Part shown: in pieces, positions 1 through 64,000 of the stretch | How the letters are laid out: the number at the start of each line of letters is the position of its first letter | Position numbering within the stretch: position 1 is the stretch's first letter | Notes under the pieces: model-generated | What the model saw: the letters and a program-made list of their open reading frames with translations, nothing else | What the model was told of the DNA's origin: nothing | Database searches by the model: none | Program-made: the position numbers and the translations under genes | Assembly (NCBI GenBank): GCA_023055355.1 | Contig: JALJCS010000038.1 | Location: forward strand, 4,526,001-4,590,000 | Length of the DNA: 64,000 nt | Direction: 5' to 3' | Source of the DNA: Agelaius tricolor | Lineage: Eukaryota; Chordata; Aves; Passeriformes; Icteridae

Positions 1-1722
1 ACATGTTTTAACGTCCATCAGTGTAATATCTGTGTAAGGAAATCCTGACCTCTACACACACAGAACTGAAGAGCAAGACCAACTTCTGATAATGACATAC
101 ACAACACTTTTTGCTCTACACACCTTTGGTCATACCTGTTTACATTTTTAACCATACAATAGCAGCCTTTCACCCCCACCCCTCACTCAAACACACCAAC
201 AGTACTATGTTTAGGTAGGAAGCATAATCTCAGCCTCACGGCAAACCTTGTGGAAAAGAGCTGCACTGGAAGAAATCCTTATTCCAAACACAAACAGCAG
301 TTCTCTGCCGAGGATCAGCCATTTGATTATAAGTCTATGCTACACTTCAGTACTAACAGTGCTGTTCTACTGGGAATGGTGTGCCTCAGATAAATTAAGC
401 TTCTTTCAGCCTGCCTGGGATGCAGGTAATTCCACAGCACTTCTGAGAAGCAGTGTGGTGCAATCCCAGGATCCCAATTACCATGCCATTCCCGCTACAT
501 TGGATGTTTAAGGCGGTATACAAGAGGTATTGCTGAGTACAGTCAATAGCTGATATATTAACCTATAGAAATTGTGCTACCTATACCTCATCCTAGGATC
601 TGTAAAACACTAATGGTCACTTCAAAAAAGTTCAAGAAATCAAAAAAAATTATGTTAAGTTCTTATAGCAGGTATTTTTGTTTAAAGTTAAGTGACACGT
701 GGCCCTTATTAGACATCAAGGAGAGACATACAAGAATTAAGGAAGGAAAAAAGCAAAAAAAATATCGTGGAGTTGTTACACATTGCAGCTTTAAAAAGAT
801 TCTTTTCACAGTGTCAAAAAGCAGTGTTTCTCCACTCCAGCTTTGCTCTAAAACCAACAGCTGTTGTGGTTTGTGATGCAAAACTTATGGAAGGTGGAGG
901 ATAACTTTTAGCTTAGAAGTGTTTAGCTTGTCTCAGTACATGCACTGGCGAGTGCCCTTTAAAAATCCCAGGTATGCCAGCATAAGAACAGGTCACATTT
1001 GCACTCCAGGCACCAGCCTCTCACATTCCAGAGCTGCCATTTATCCTCAGTTTGAACAGCTCTATGCAATGATCAGCTAACCCTGCCAAATCATTTAGGG
1101 TTTCATCTTTTCATAATGCATGTTGAGGTTAAAAACCCTGAGAGTTTTTAAGAGAGCATTGATTGGCAGCAGAAGTTTCTTGAAATAGGTTTAGAAAGGG
1201 CAAAAAAGTGACACAAAAATACTTCATTTCAACTGCAGGAGTCTAGGGGTAAGATCAGAGAAAGGTAATTTTAAGAGGTAAGTTTAAATTTGAGTATATG
1301 GAGTGTTTTCAGTTATCCAGTGCCTTTAAAAAAAAATATTGGGTTATCTCACACACTTGTCCTCTTTGCTTTCCTCCATCTGCCCAGCCACAGAGAGGCC
1401 TCTAACTGCACAGCAGATGGTTTACTTGCAGCCCACAGCAACAGTCTTTCAAAAGGTGTTAGTCTTGAGTCTCCTAATCAGAGAGAAATGAAACGATTAA
1501 CCCCTTAATCCACAGTAGAGACATAGACAGAAACCTGAAGGAGGATTGCTATTCACAGAAAATATCAAGTAAGACTAAGAACGATGGCTGAAGACCTGCC
1601 ATGTTTTTGCAATCCAACCATCTGTAGCCTTTCAGGGCACACCACTAGATTAGGGAAGAAGCCAAACCAACCAGGTTGGCTCCTCTCAGTCACGATCCCT
1701 ACACAGGGCGAGTTTTAATTGC
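1..1722 (-). other. ZBTB26: ZBTB26 downstream region / probable 3' UTR
   Basis: This stretch follows the ZBTB26 stop codon on the minus strand. It has no convincing coding region: the short open frames lack conserved features. I see no minus-strand AATAAA (TTTATT on the plus strand) anywhere in it. The 3' UTR therefore either runs past the window edge or uses a variant signal. An ATTAAA lies only a few bases after the stop codon and is too close to be the likely site. By known synteny the neighbour further left would be ZBTB6, but none of it is in the window. Confidence 0.5.
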
Positions 1723-3039
1723 TTAATTGACGCAGGTACTATCGTTTCTTAAACCGAGCACGGCCTGAGGCAGCTTCCCTGCATCCAGTACCTGGCTGGC
1801 ATCAGCCTGCTGACAGACCTTACTGTCTGTAGCAGCGCTACACGTGAATGAATCGAAGTCCACCGTTATGTCTTGCACGTTTCTTTCATTAGCATTGTCA
1901 AAGCTGTTTTTACCGTGCAGCTGTTTGAGGTGTTTCCTCAGAACGGGCTTATGCGCAAAGACCATGTCACAGTAGTTACACTTGTGGGGCTTGTCCCCAC
2001 TGTGCAGGTTGAGGTGGTCCTGTAAGGAACATTTCTGAGAGAACGTTTTCCCACAGATCTTACATTGGAATGGTTTGATGCCCGCGTGCACTCTCATGTG
2101 CCGGTGGAGATTGCCCTTCTGAGTGAACGTCTTGCCACAGAGCAGACACATAAATAGTTTATGCATCTTTAAGTGGTTAGCATAGTTTTCCAGATGCCGA
2201 AATACTCTTGTACACTTTGGGCACTGATGGTGCCACTGGAGGCCTTTGTCTATCCCTCGGTTGTTAGGCCCAAACATATCTTTAGAGGCCAGGATGATGT
2301 TATCGCTGCCGGCGTACGAAAGGGCATAGTTGTGGAGGTGGTTTTGCTCTATTTCACTTGCTCTGTTCTCAACAGTGGAGTTGATAAGAAAGTGTTGAGG
2401 CTCTGAGGAATGCAGTGCAGTTTGTTCAGAAGAAATAAACTGATTCTGATCCTTCTTATTCCTAACTTCTGTTACCTCCCCAATGGACTCCACCTTGATG
2501 ATCTGGATATCACTATCCTCCATGTCCATGCTGTCTTCTGAAGGCTGAATACAAGGCGAGTCCTGCTGCAGAGAGTCATCGTCTCCCTGATGCTCCTTCA
2601 GCTCAGAAGAGTCGCTTTGCTGTTCGCACTCTTTGCTCTCCAGCGGCTGCTTGGGTTTGATGAACTTCCACAGGGCCTGAGTGCACCGTTCCACGATGTG
2701 GCTCATCTGCAGAAAGCTCGCAGCAGTCAGGTAGTTCACCAGCTCCATTTCAGGGAACTCCAGAGTGCCACTGTAGCAAGAGAGAAGCAGCTGCCTCCCC
2801 ACTTCTGAACTCTGCAGGATGGAGATTTTTACATCTCTGGAGTCGTTCAGTAAGAACTGATCTCTTAAAAAAGGAGAGCCAGCAGCAAAGACAATTTTAT
2901 GCCCGTGAACTTCAACATCATCAATATGGACCACGACATCACAAAACTTGTTTTCTTCCCTCAGTTTGTTCATTTTCTGTAACATTGAATCTCCATAGTT
3001 GTCAAACTTGAAATGAAGAATATCTGATCTTTCTGACAT
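1723..3039 (-). CDS. ZBTB26: ZBTB26, BTB/POZ and C2H2 zinc-finger transcription factor
   Basis: This is a complete 438-residue protein in one coding exon, close to the length of the human protein as I recall it (about 440). A BTB/POZ dimerisation domain occupies about residues 33-127 and contains the stretch HKIVFAAGSPFLRDQF. An acidic linker with the segment SMDMEDSDIQIIKVE follows at about 170-184. Four C2H2 zinc fingers come next, with zinc ligands C273/C276/H289/H293, C298/C301/H314/H318, C326/C329/H342/H346 and C354/C357/H370/H375. The protein ends RNDSTCVN. I start at the ATG at 3037-3039 (protein MSERSDIL). The open frame continues 13 codons upstream, but a splice acceptor (CTTAG then GTGTGCC) at 3050-3051 shows those codons are intron. 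The family members are nuclear sequence-specific regulators, usually repressors that recruit corepressors through the BTB domain. The targets of this one are not evident. The gene is transcribed away from RABGAP1. Confidence 0.97.
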   Translation of the reverse strand: MSERSDILHFKFDNYGDSMLQKMNKLREENKFCDVVVHIDDVEVHGHKIVFAAGSPFLRDQFLLNDSRDVKISILQSSEVGRQLLLSCYSGTLEFPEMELVNYLTAASFLQMSHIVERCTQALWKFIKPKQPLESKECEQQSDSSELKEHQGDDDSLQQDSPCIQPSEDSMDMEDSDIQIIKVESIGEVTEVRNKKDQNQFISSEQTALHSSEPQHFLINSTVENRASEIEQNHLHNYALSYAGSDNIILASKDMFGPNNRGIDKGLQWHHQCPKCTRVFRHLENYANHLKMHKLFMCLLCGKTFTQKGNLHRHMRVHAGIKPFQCKICGKTFSQKCSLQDHLNLHSGDKPHKCNYCDMVFAHKPVLRKHLKQLHGKNSFDNANERNVQDITVDFDSFTCSAATDSKVCQQADASQVLDAGKLPQAVLGLRNDSTCVN

Positions 3040-3049
3040 TTTGGCACAC

Positions 3050-4905
3050 CTAAGGAAAAGCAGCAGAGAAAAAAACAAACAATGAGTACTTTTTGTTTTC
3101 TAAAAGGTTGGTTAGAAAGATTCAAAGTAAAAATATAAAGTGGGTGTTTATCAGCCATTATGTTTTTTATCCTAGGTACACACTGAAGTCCATTACAAGT
3201 AAGAAAAAATTCAAGTTTACGTCTCACATTACAATAACTTTTACCTTTTTTTAATGTAATGAAGCCTGAATATTAAGTGGAGGTGCTATGACAAAAATTC
3301 TCCTGAAGCAATATCCTAAAGACTTAGGATGTAAAGGGAAACTGTATTTTTGGGTTTTGCAGCACTGGGTTTAACATATTAGATTGTCTTTCGAGTTCTC
3401 CTGCAGGATTTGGTTTGTTGTGTGTTGTTTTGGCTTTTCCTAAGATTACAGAAAAAAACCTTCACAATGGTCTCTGCTAGGCTCCCTGTTTTAATACCTG
3501 GGCAATAAAGGAAGCCTTGTGCCTGGTCCTGTTCTTTGGAAGATCACTTCTCTAAGAAGCTTGTTCTTGTTTTGATAGGACTTGGAATGAAGAACAGCAG
3601 ATCTTCCATAAACCAAATACCATTCTTTTGTCTTTCAAGAGTTACTTAACAATTTATAAAGCTACACTGATTCTGGATGCAATACTGCTCACAAAATCCT
3701 GCCAAAGCACTAGGATTGCAGGAAGTGAAGAAATAACAGGAGACTAAATGATGCAAGATTTGGTTAGATAAAATTACAAAACAAAGCAAAACTTACACCT
3801 CCCAACTATTACAAACATCACATAAAGCTCGAAAGGAAGCTTTGAAGTTTATAGATAAAAGCAGATACTGCTCTCTTGGGGCATGAAGTGTCAGCTGAGT
3901 GTACACACAAGAATGGCATTATGCCCACACGAGACAACTATTCAAAGAATATTTTTGGAAGCATCTGTCAATAATCAGGGCTTTTTCAGTTTGCAGCTCA
4001 TACAGCATTTGGAGACACGACCTCCTCATTGATCACACCCATCAAACATATCTTCCAGTGTATGACAAGCAAAAATTAGGGGAGGATTCCAGAAGACTTC
4101 AAAAACCAGGAACCAGGGAAAGTTTGGAAGCAGGGGGGGCATCGTTCTTCACTACAACCAGTTCTGCTGAACCTGCAGAACCCAGTCTCTCAGTCACCTT
4201 CAGCACTGCCTGCCTGACCCCATTCCTAGGGCTGAAAGTTTAATTTTAAGAGGCAACAGCCTTTGGCAAATATAAACGACAGGAACAGATCATCCTGATA
4301 GATCTTCAGTGAATTTTACGCATTATCAAACTGGTTTTTTTGTGTTTTCTCTGGACAGTGATGAGGGAAGTCCAGTCGTGGGTTTGTTTTTTCCACCTTG
4401 GAAATTCATACAATATGAATGCAGTCAAAGCACCCACGGTAAAGTTATACTGTGCTGTTAACCCCAGCTATGCCAGCCATTCAGTCCCGTCTCTGGCAGA
4501 CTGCAAGAGCCACAGCGTGAGAAACTGTGTATCGCAAAGTTGTGACTTGCCTTAGCACACGTTCAGTTTCAACTACTACTGATCTCCAAGAGAAAAGAGC
4601 ATTAAATGAATCCCAAACCCGTTATCTCGGGAGGGTGGCAGCCCAAGGCAAGCTCCCGTGGGACGTGCAGGGCTCCCCGTTGGAAGCACGTGCTTCCTCG
4701 GCCTTTACCGACCGCGGATCGCTCCGGCTCCCCGCATCTACTTCCCAGGGTCCGGGAAAAGAATATTCCAGCCCAGCTCAGCCGGGAGCCCGCGCAGCAT
4801 CCCATAACAATGTGAACGCGATGCCCTTTGCGAGAGCGGGGGAAGCCGCTGTCCGCGCCAGGCCCGGCCCCGCGGGAGGAACGGAGGGAGGGAAGGGGCA
4901 GGTAC
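3050..4905 (-). other. ZBTB26: ZBTB26 intron 1 (5' UTR intron)
   Basis: The 3' splice site is visible on the minus strand at 3050-3051, ten bases before the start codon. The best donor in the CpG island is CAG|GTACCTG, with the exon ending at 4906 and GT at 4905-4904. The acceptor is clear. The donor is a choice among several GC-rich candidates. Within the intron I see only AT-rich sequence with no gene or clear repeat. Confidence 0.55.
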
Positions 4906-5810
4906 CTGTAGCGTCGGGCCGCGTCCCCGCGCTGGCACCCGCGGCCGCTCCTGCCTCCAGCTACGGACCTAGAGAGGGGAGGAGACCCGCCGTGAGCCGC
5001 CGCCCCAGCGCCGGGCCGGGCCCGGCCGCCCGCCGCGCCCCCCGGGCGGCCCCGCGCCCCGCCGCGCCCCCGGCCGGGCCGGGCCGCCCTCCGAGCGCGG
5101 CCTGCGGGGGCAGCGGGAGCCGCGGGCCGCTCCGCGCCGCGCTCCGGGGCCGCCGCCCGCGCCCCGCCGGCCCGCCGGGACCTACAGGCGCCACCGCAGC
5201 CCAGCACCGCGACTCGGAACCGCATTGTCCGCCCGCCGGAAGAGCCGCGCCCGGAAGGACCGGCGGGGCCGCCCCTCCGCCCGGTCACGTGGGGCGGCGG
5301 CGGCCCAGGCCCGGCACCGGGAGCGGCGGCGGCGGCGGCGGCCGGGGTAGGTGCGGTTCGCGCTGTCCGCCCCGTCCCCGCTGCGCTCCCGCGGCGCTGC
5401 CCCGCCGCCGCTCCCTCCCGGTGTGCGGGAGCTGGGGGCCGTCCTGCGCTCCGCTGCCGCCGGGTCCCTCCCTCGCCTCCGGGGCCGTGTCTCCCACCCG
5501 GCGCGGTTCCTCCCTGTCCCTTCTGCCCGCAAGGGCCGCGGCCTCGGGGGCAGCGGGGCCGTGAGACCGCCCCGGCTCCCGCAGGGCCGGGCCGAGTCCT
5601 GGGGCAGGCGGGGGCGCCGGGCCCGGCCCGTCCTCCCCAGCTGCGGGTGTTGGGGACAGGGACCACCCGCCTCGGAGCGCGTCCCGGGGCCACCGGCGTC
5701 CCCCCGCCTCCCATCCCGGGCGGCGCGGGACTGACACCGAGGGACCGGCCGGGCACCGCTTTCCCTCCCCGTGTCGCGGGGTGTCGGTTGTCGCTTCCAG
5801 GTGGATCCTA
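4640..5810. promoter_or_regulatory. CpG island, probable bidirectional promoter of ZBTB26 and RABGAP1
   Basis: GC content and CpG density rise sharply here compared with the AT-rich flanks. The island lies between two genes transcribed away from each other. Visible elements include two ETS-type CCGGAAG motifs (5236-5242 and 5251-5257), a TCACGTGG E-box core (CACGTG at 5286-5291), many GGGCGG-like boxes and a (CGG)n run at 5324-5342. Non-coding first exons of both genes should lie here. Donor candidates for RABGAP1 exon 1 are GTAGGT at 5347 and TAG|GTGCGG at 5351. For ZBTB26 the candidate is at 4906. The transcription start sites cannot be fixed from sequence. Confidence 0.85.
5324..5342 (+). 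repeat. (CGG)n trinucleotide run in the CpG island
   Basis: Six perfect CGG units lie just before the candidate RABGAP1 exon 1 donor, so they may be in the 5' UTR. Such runs are often length-polymorphic and hard to sequence. Confidence 0.9.
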
Positions 5811-8800
5811 AAATGTGGCATTTCGTTGCATGCAGGCATCTTTATTTGGTTCATGTACCATAACTTCTGTGGTTTTTGCGGGTTTTATCCTTCTTGTTGT
5901 CAAGGAAGTGTTTCTTTCAGTTAATATGTCCCCAGTAGATAATTTTTAAGGACTGGTTGTGTCAGTTAGGAGTGAAAATTAAGTATAAACAGATTGTGGG
6001 AAGTTGGTTTAAAAACACTTACCAGCAAAAATTAAGTGGAAATCGAATTGTTAGAAGTAAAGTTGATGGTTTATCTCTGTATAGATTTGCCTGATCATTT
6101 TCAGGGAGAGAAGGAGAAGTAGAAAAAGTATTCAGGAGAGGTTTGGAGAGAAGGAAAAAATCACGTGAGAGGTTTGCAGAGGAAAAGATTGTGTTTATTT
6201 CTTGAATACAGGCTGGAGAACAGGTAGGGCATAGAGGTATGGCTTGATCTGCGTTTCAGATTTTGTTTTACTTACAGGTTCTGTTAAAGCCCAACTCGAT
6301 AGGATTTCTGAGACTTTTGGCTACTTAGAAAACATGTTATTACAGGAGCTGCCCACTGCTGTTTGACTTGCAGAAATACTGTATTCTTTTTAAAGGCCTC
6401 TACTTAAAAGGTCAAGGACCTGAGCAAACTTATTTTTGTGTACACAGTAAACAAATTAACCAGTGGAGCTTGGCATAGGGGTTTCCTTCCAATTTCCAGC
6501 CCTAAGTGCAGGCAGTGATTAGTAGCACACACCAAATGTAGCTCCTTTTTTCTTGGTTCTTCCACAGCGTAGTTTTAAAGCGCTCTGGTTGTCTGGTGAG
6601 CGTAGCTCCCTGTCGGTGTTTGAATCCTAATGAGAGCAGCTCCAGCAGTACATGGAGCATCATCCCCAGAGTTTGTTTAGCTGCTGGCTGCACTGGCTTC
6701 CTCCCAGCCTCCAGCCCGAGTGTCCTGGCTGCACTGCTCTGAGATGGGGCTGGTGCTGGGTGAGCGTCAGCTGCGGCGCGTGGATGAACCAGCTGCTCAC
6801 AGTTCATTCATTCCAGCAGCATTCCTGTGCTGGGCTGGCTAAGGCTGTGTCAGCATTTCTTTTAAAAACTGCAGTTTCCCAGGATGGGCTGCTTGTTTCT
6901 GGGATGGGGAATTTACTGATTACAAGAGCCTAAAATTAGGGTTTTGTTCTCTGGCAGATAGTTCAAATTCGGATTGAAAGCAAAATCATGTTGGCAATAG
7001 CTATCAACCTGCTAAAGATTGTTAACAGAGATTGCATTAGCTTAACTCTTGTGTTTTATCTGATGCCTGGTCTTGCATACAGTGTCTAGTGATTCACTCT
7101 TTTTCCCGAGATCTGTGAGGAGAGGGGTGGAATTAGAGACACCATTATCTCCAAATAATAATATCTTTTTTCTTTCTGGCTCTTGAAATTAGTGGGAACA
7201 TCTGTGGCTGTCAGTGTGTTGTAAAATGAAAGGAAAAGTTAGACTTGTAGTTGTTATTTTTTATATTAATTACTCTTTAGTCATCCTAAATCTGTATTTT
7301 CACATGCAGTATTCCTCTGGCTTTCCTGCTTCATTTTGAGTGCCAAGGACTTCTTGTTGCATTTGAGAGTATGTGTTGCACAGGGAAGGTGGGTAAAGAT
7401 CTGACATGATTAAGCAGACTAATCATGTGATATGTGAGAAGAAAAAAGATTGCTACTGATTGCTTCTATACTGTTTGGGTTTTTTTTTCCCAGAGCTGTG
7501 ATAAAACACAGCATTGACCTGGAGTGTTTTCCAGGCTTTTTTCAGGACTTGCAATGTATTTTAAAACAACAGGTGTGCACTAGGTGAATTTTACAGGTAG
7601 AAAAACCCACAGCTGTGCAAGGCTGTAGGAGCTCAGAGCCTTACAGAATGCTGGGTTCTCTGTCATAACAGAGCTCTGCAAAGTGCACTGTAAAGCCTCT
7701 GAACTCTGCCACAAATTCCACTGTTCACCCACACTAAGATGCTAATGATGAACATTTGCAAAGCAGAACTTTGTATCTTTAAACTGAACCATACTGGATT
7801 TGTTGTTAAACTGCGCATAGAGCCAGAGGAATAGAAACAGAAGATACATTCATTATATTTGGGTATGTCAGCCACCTCGGTGTCTTTTCTGCATGTCACC
7901 TTCTCATTTTCCATGATTTTTAACACTATGGTTGGTGGTTTCATATTTTGGAGGATAGAGGATGTAAGTTTGTTTTGCATGCCAAGATTTCTGACTTTGC
8001 TTTTTAAGGCACATGAATTACTGTTCTTCAGTAATTTAGTTAATATTGCTGTGTTGTTCTTTATCTAGTGCATTGTGTATCAGATATATTGGAACTTTGT
8101 GGAATCACTTTAGGAACTGCAGCTGAAGTACAAAAGCTGAGAAAGATATGAATGGGGAAAAAAGCCTTTTCCTCTCTGGTTTGCATACCTGTTCTCATGC
8201 TTATTCTCTTTTCTGCCCTGGAAACCCAGAACTTATTTTTGTGTTGCATTTCCCTGTAAATTCTGGGCTAAGGATGCTACATCTGCTGTTGACTCTCAGG
8301 TTGAAGAAGTTCATGCCCGAAATATTGATTTTTCCATTCACCCTCTGTCTTTTTGTGTGGTCATGGCTGTTCTAAGCGCCAGAAATTATTATGGGTATTC
8401 CTTGGAAACGCAGTGAGACCAGCTATAGTTACACGTGCTGTGCTTCACTTGTTGCACGTGTCCCAGGGTGGCATTCAAGCCCCAGCCTCTTCCAGTAATG
8501 TAAAATTGAAGGTTTTCTGGTTTTCCTTTTTTTCTATATACTGTTTGCTTTAAGCTCTTTTAAATTCATTCTGGCAGAACTTTGAAGGAAAACTTTGATC
8601 ACAAATCAAAGTCAGGTGTCAAATATTTGGGAAAGGGAAGTAAAAGATAATTGTTTTATAAGTGTGTATAACTAATCTGAACTTTTGATACGCTTGCTTT
8701 CCAGTTGTTTAAGATTTTAATCGTGGTGAATGGGGTCTCTGCTCTTCCTCTGCACATTATCTTGAGGAGAGAGTGAGGTGTAACAGCAATGAAGGGGAAT

Positions 8801-11602
8801 TTCACAGAGAACCAGAATTTTAAGTAAAATTGAAAGCAGTGACCCAAGAGCCAGCCATGTTGACTTTCTCATTTTGCAACTTTCTCCAATAGTTTGTTGT
8901 GTGAGGAGAGGCCAGAGCACCCATTTAATTACACAGATGAGCAAGGAAGGAGGTTGGAAGAAGTTTGCCTCTCTGTACGTGTTTTACCCAGACACTCTGT
9001 CTCCCGTGGAGCTGGAAAGACACCTTCAGGCAAACACTACTGAATTGTGGTGTAGTTTTGTGTCAGGAGCTAAACTGTGCTGAATTCAAAAGCTCCTATT
9101 TTATTTATGCTTAAACAAACCAAAGTCTCTTTCCATGGTAGGGATGAGACACTGGCTTTCTGAGGGACATCAAAACTTGAGCTCTGTGCTTGGCTGAGGT
9201 CTTTGGTGCTAAGCTGTGAGAGCAGAAAGCTTTGGGTCTGAGACCAATTGCAGGTATTGCTAAAGAGCAGTGTCACTGCTGCTGTTTGTTCTTGGGGTTT
9301 GATTCCTGAGCCACATGTAATTGCTCTGCTGGTCTTTGATGTGTGCCCTTATTTTAATGGGTTTGGAGGCTTTCTGGTGGGGATTCTGCCATTGTGAGCT
9401 TTCTGATTCAGGGAAAATGATCTATGTGGGAACCTCTGTGAAACAAAGTGATAGCCAGGAATGGAGGAAATGAAATCCTTGCAAAGCAAAGTGTGAGGAT
9501 ATAGAAATTTTGGTTAACTTCAGGCAATATTTTAATATTTGAAGACTACTTTTGCACCTCAGGTGTTTCAGCATTAATGCAATGAACCCGTGTGGCTGAT
9601 TCCAGCACTGCTGGGTATCTGAGCTTTGCTTGCTGCTACATCAAAAGCTTCTCTCAGTTGCCTGCTCCACTGTCCCCTTTCCTCTGCTCTCCTATCTTGT
9701 GTAATTTCATGAGACTTCACTGTTAGACTGGCACAGTTGGGCTGGTTGGGCCGTCCTGGTGTTGCAATTGTGTGTTGTGACACTGCTGTGGCTGGGCTGG
9801 CTGTGCCCAGGATCCGTGGGGTTTGTTTACACCTCCCTATGCCACACAGGAGCTGGTAAAGCACAGGCAGCCTTTTATTGAATTGAAGGTGCTGCTGGGG
9901 AAAGGTGTCACATTGAAACACTTGGGAAATCGGAGAAATTGGCACTTCAAGACAGACAGCCTATACAAAATAAAGTGCTAAAGTGATCCTTGCCTGGATG
10001 ATCTTTACAGCTGGTTGTGATCAAAGCCTGCTCCTCTACTCCTGCTGTCAGTGTGGAAGATGGTTTGCTCTGTTTGAATGAAAACAGTAAAGCCAAAGGG
10101 GTATTTAGTGTTTGATGCTTATTTTTAGTGTGTGTTTCAAGATCTTTGATTTAGGTATTTTCAGAGATCTGTGTCTTATATAGATGGTGCTATACGGAAC
10201 TTCTATAGAAATGTTTTAATATGAATTCTTGAAACAAAGGCATCTTTAACAATAAGAACTCTGCCCTTCCTTTGAGATACTTGTGAGTAATACCAGGTAG
10301 ACACACAGTGTGTAGAACTTCTCAAAATGCCTACATTTCCTAGCCAGTAATTCCCATTGGAAGTCAGTGGATCTTAAAATGGTTTTGAAAAGGATATCTA
10401 AGTACCACACATGATTTTGAAATTAAGTCAATCACAGGTGTGTTGTCATTCATGAACAAACCACATCCATTCTTCCTCTTACACTCTGCTTCAGTTCTCT
10501 GGAACATGTTCCAGGATCACTAAGTGATTAGATTGGTAATTGCTTAGAAGTTGTCCTCCTGGCAGACTTCATGTTGTACTGGTGGTTATGGGGAGGGCAT
10601 TGATAGGAATAAAAGCAGGCTTTGCTATTTCTGGTGCATTGTTCCTGGTTCAGGCAGGAATGCTGTGGGCTGTGCCAGGTCTCTGTTGTTTGGCTGCGCT
10701 GTTGGAAGCCAGGTTGGGATGGTGCTTCCAGGTTGGAAGGCAGAACTGGAGGCTGAAAAAGCATTTGAGTTTGGTTATGTTTGGGAGTTTGTAAAGACCC
10801 GAGCCTTTGAGATAAGGGTATATTTGGGTTTCTGAGAAATTTAATCACCCATTTTTATCACAGCAGTCTGTTTTGAGCCATGGATTCTGGGAATCTGTGC
10901 TGTAGAGTGCAAGGTGTGCAGCTGAACTTCACCTTTTGTTCCTTTCTTCAAATGCCTCTCAGTGCCAGTTCCAGCTTTTTAAAATCCTCTGTTGGCTCTG
11001 CTTCTCAGTACTGAGCCAGCCTACGCTGTTCTTCCTGCTTCTTGGAAGTCTTTGCTTTTATTGCTCTTTATAGTACAGAAAATTCAGCGTAGATTCATGA
11101 ACTGCTCTATGTCCCAAGGTTTCAGAGCAAAATATCAGGAGTTAGGTCAAACTCTTGCTTAGGCGAAAAGAATGTGACTGCAGCATACAGTGAGCTCTGA
11201 TAAATAAAAGTAATTTAACGTGAACATAGTGAAGGCAGGTATTAATTGAAGGAAGTAAATGGACTTTATTGTGCTGGCCTTAATTGTCAGCAAGTGGAGT
11301 GTATGTTCCAGGGCCCTATTTTGTGTGGTGTGTAGAAAGTGGTGACTGACATAACCATGAAATACTGCAAAGAGTTTTATTAACTTCCCTTGTGTGAGCT
11401 GTGGAAAGCAGTGCTGTAATAGCATGTGCTGCTTAGCAAGATGAGGGCAGGACTTTGAATGTGCGCTGAGAGAGGAGCTGGAGCTTGGTTGTGCTGTCAG
11501 ATGAGTTAGTTTTTATAATTAGTCAGCAGGTTTCTGACAAGAAACATTTGAGCATTTAGCATGAAGTTTTATATAAGTATTTTTATGATTTTTGTTTTTC
11601 AG
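5811..11602 (+). other. RABGAP1: RABGAP1 intron 1
   Basis: This is the intron between the island's non-coding first exon and the first coding exon. The sequence is T-rich on the plus strand, as expected for introns of a plus-strand gene. Open frames here are short and show no recognisable protein. I see no RNA gene and no clear repeat. The acceptor at 11601-11602 is preceded by a T-rich tract. Confidence 0.7.
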
Positions 11603-11654
11603 GAGTTTATAACATATTTAATCTCATTCATGAATCGAACTTCCTTTTTAAGTC

Positions 11655-64000
<52,346 letters not shown>

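Noticed and set aside
3040..3078. Thirteen extra in-frame codons upstream of the ZBTB26 start
   Set aside because: A splice acceptor at 3050-3051 lies between, so most of these codons are intron. The known protein starts at MSERSD.
4527..5756. Long open frames on both strands (up to 384 codons) across the first CpG island
   Set aside because: GC-rich sequence has few stop codons. The translations are Pro/Ala/Gly/Arg-rich low complexity in several frames at once, with no domain. The island is better explained as a promoter.

Overview
The window is vertebrate nuclear DNA, most likely from a bird. It has long T-rich introns, GT-AG exons, CpG-island promoters, and at least three retroposon fragments with the sequence and 3' tail style of avian CR1 elements. 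The gene order ZBTB26 (-), RABGAP1 (+), GPR21 (+, nested) is the known order of the human 9q33 region. The species cannot be told from the sequence alone.

Layout. Positions 1-1722 are the downstream side and probable 3' UTR of ZBTB26. The ZBTB26 coding exon lies at 1723-3039 on the minus strand and its intron at 3050 to about 4905. A CpG island at about 4640-5810 sits between ZBTB26 and RABGAP1, which diverge from it, so it is a probable shared bidirectional promoter. RABGAP1 then fills the rest of the window: intron 1, the first coding exon at 11603-11804, and 23 more coding exons up to 63449. All are GT-AG and in frame, giving 1028 codons. Only the last coding exon, about 40 codons by comparison with the known protein, lies beyond the window. 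Exon numbers assume one non-coding exon 1 in the island.

Intron 13 (27938-48914, 21 kb) cuts the TBC domain. It contains a second CpG island (about 33900-34930) followed by the intronless receptor gene GPR21 (35102-36148) with its own poly(A) signal. In the second island a ten-codon ATG exon ends at a phase-0 splice donor. That matches the phase-0 acceptor of RABGAP1 exon 14, so an internal promoter making a short RABGAP1 is possible. All twelve exons after intron 13 are exact multiples of three, while the exons before it are mostly of mixed phase.

Function. RABGAP1 is a Rab GTPase-activating protein (PTB, kinesin-like and TBC domains, then a coiled coil) acting in membrane traffic. ZBTB26 is a BTB zinc-finger transcription factor. 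GPR21 is a class A orphan G-protein-coupled receptor. They share a neighbourhood, not a pathway. I found no previously undescribed biological system. The observations most worth checking are the internal promoter and exon, the upstream ORFs of GPR21, the run of symmetric exons, and a CpG-rich islet at 56245-56455.
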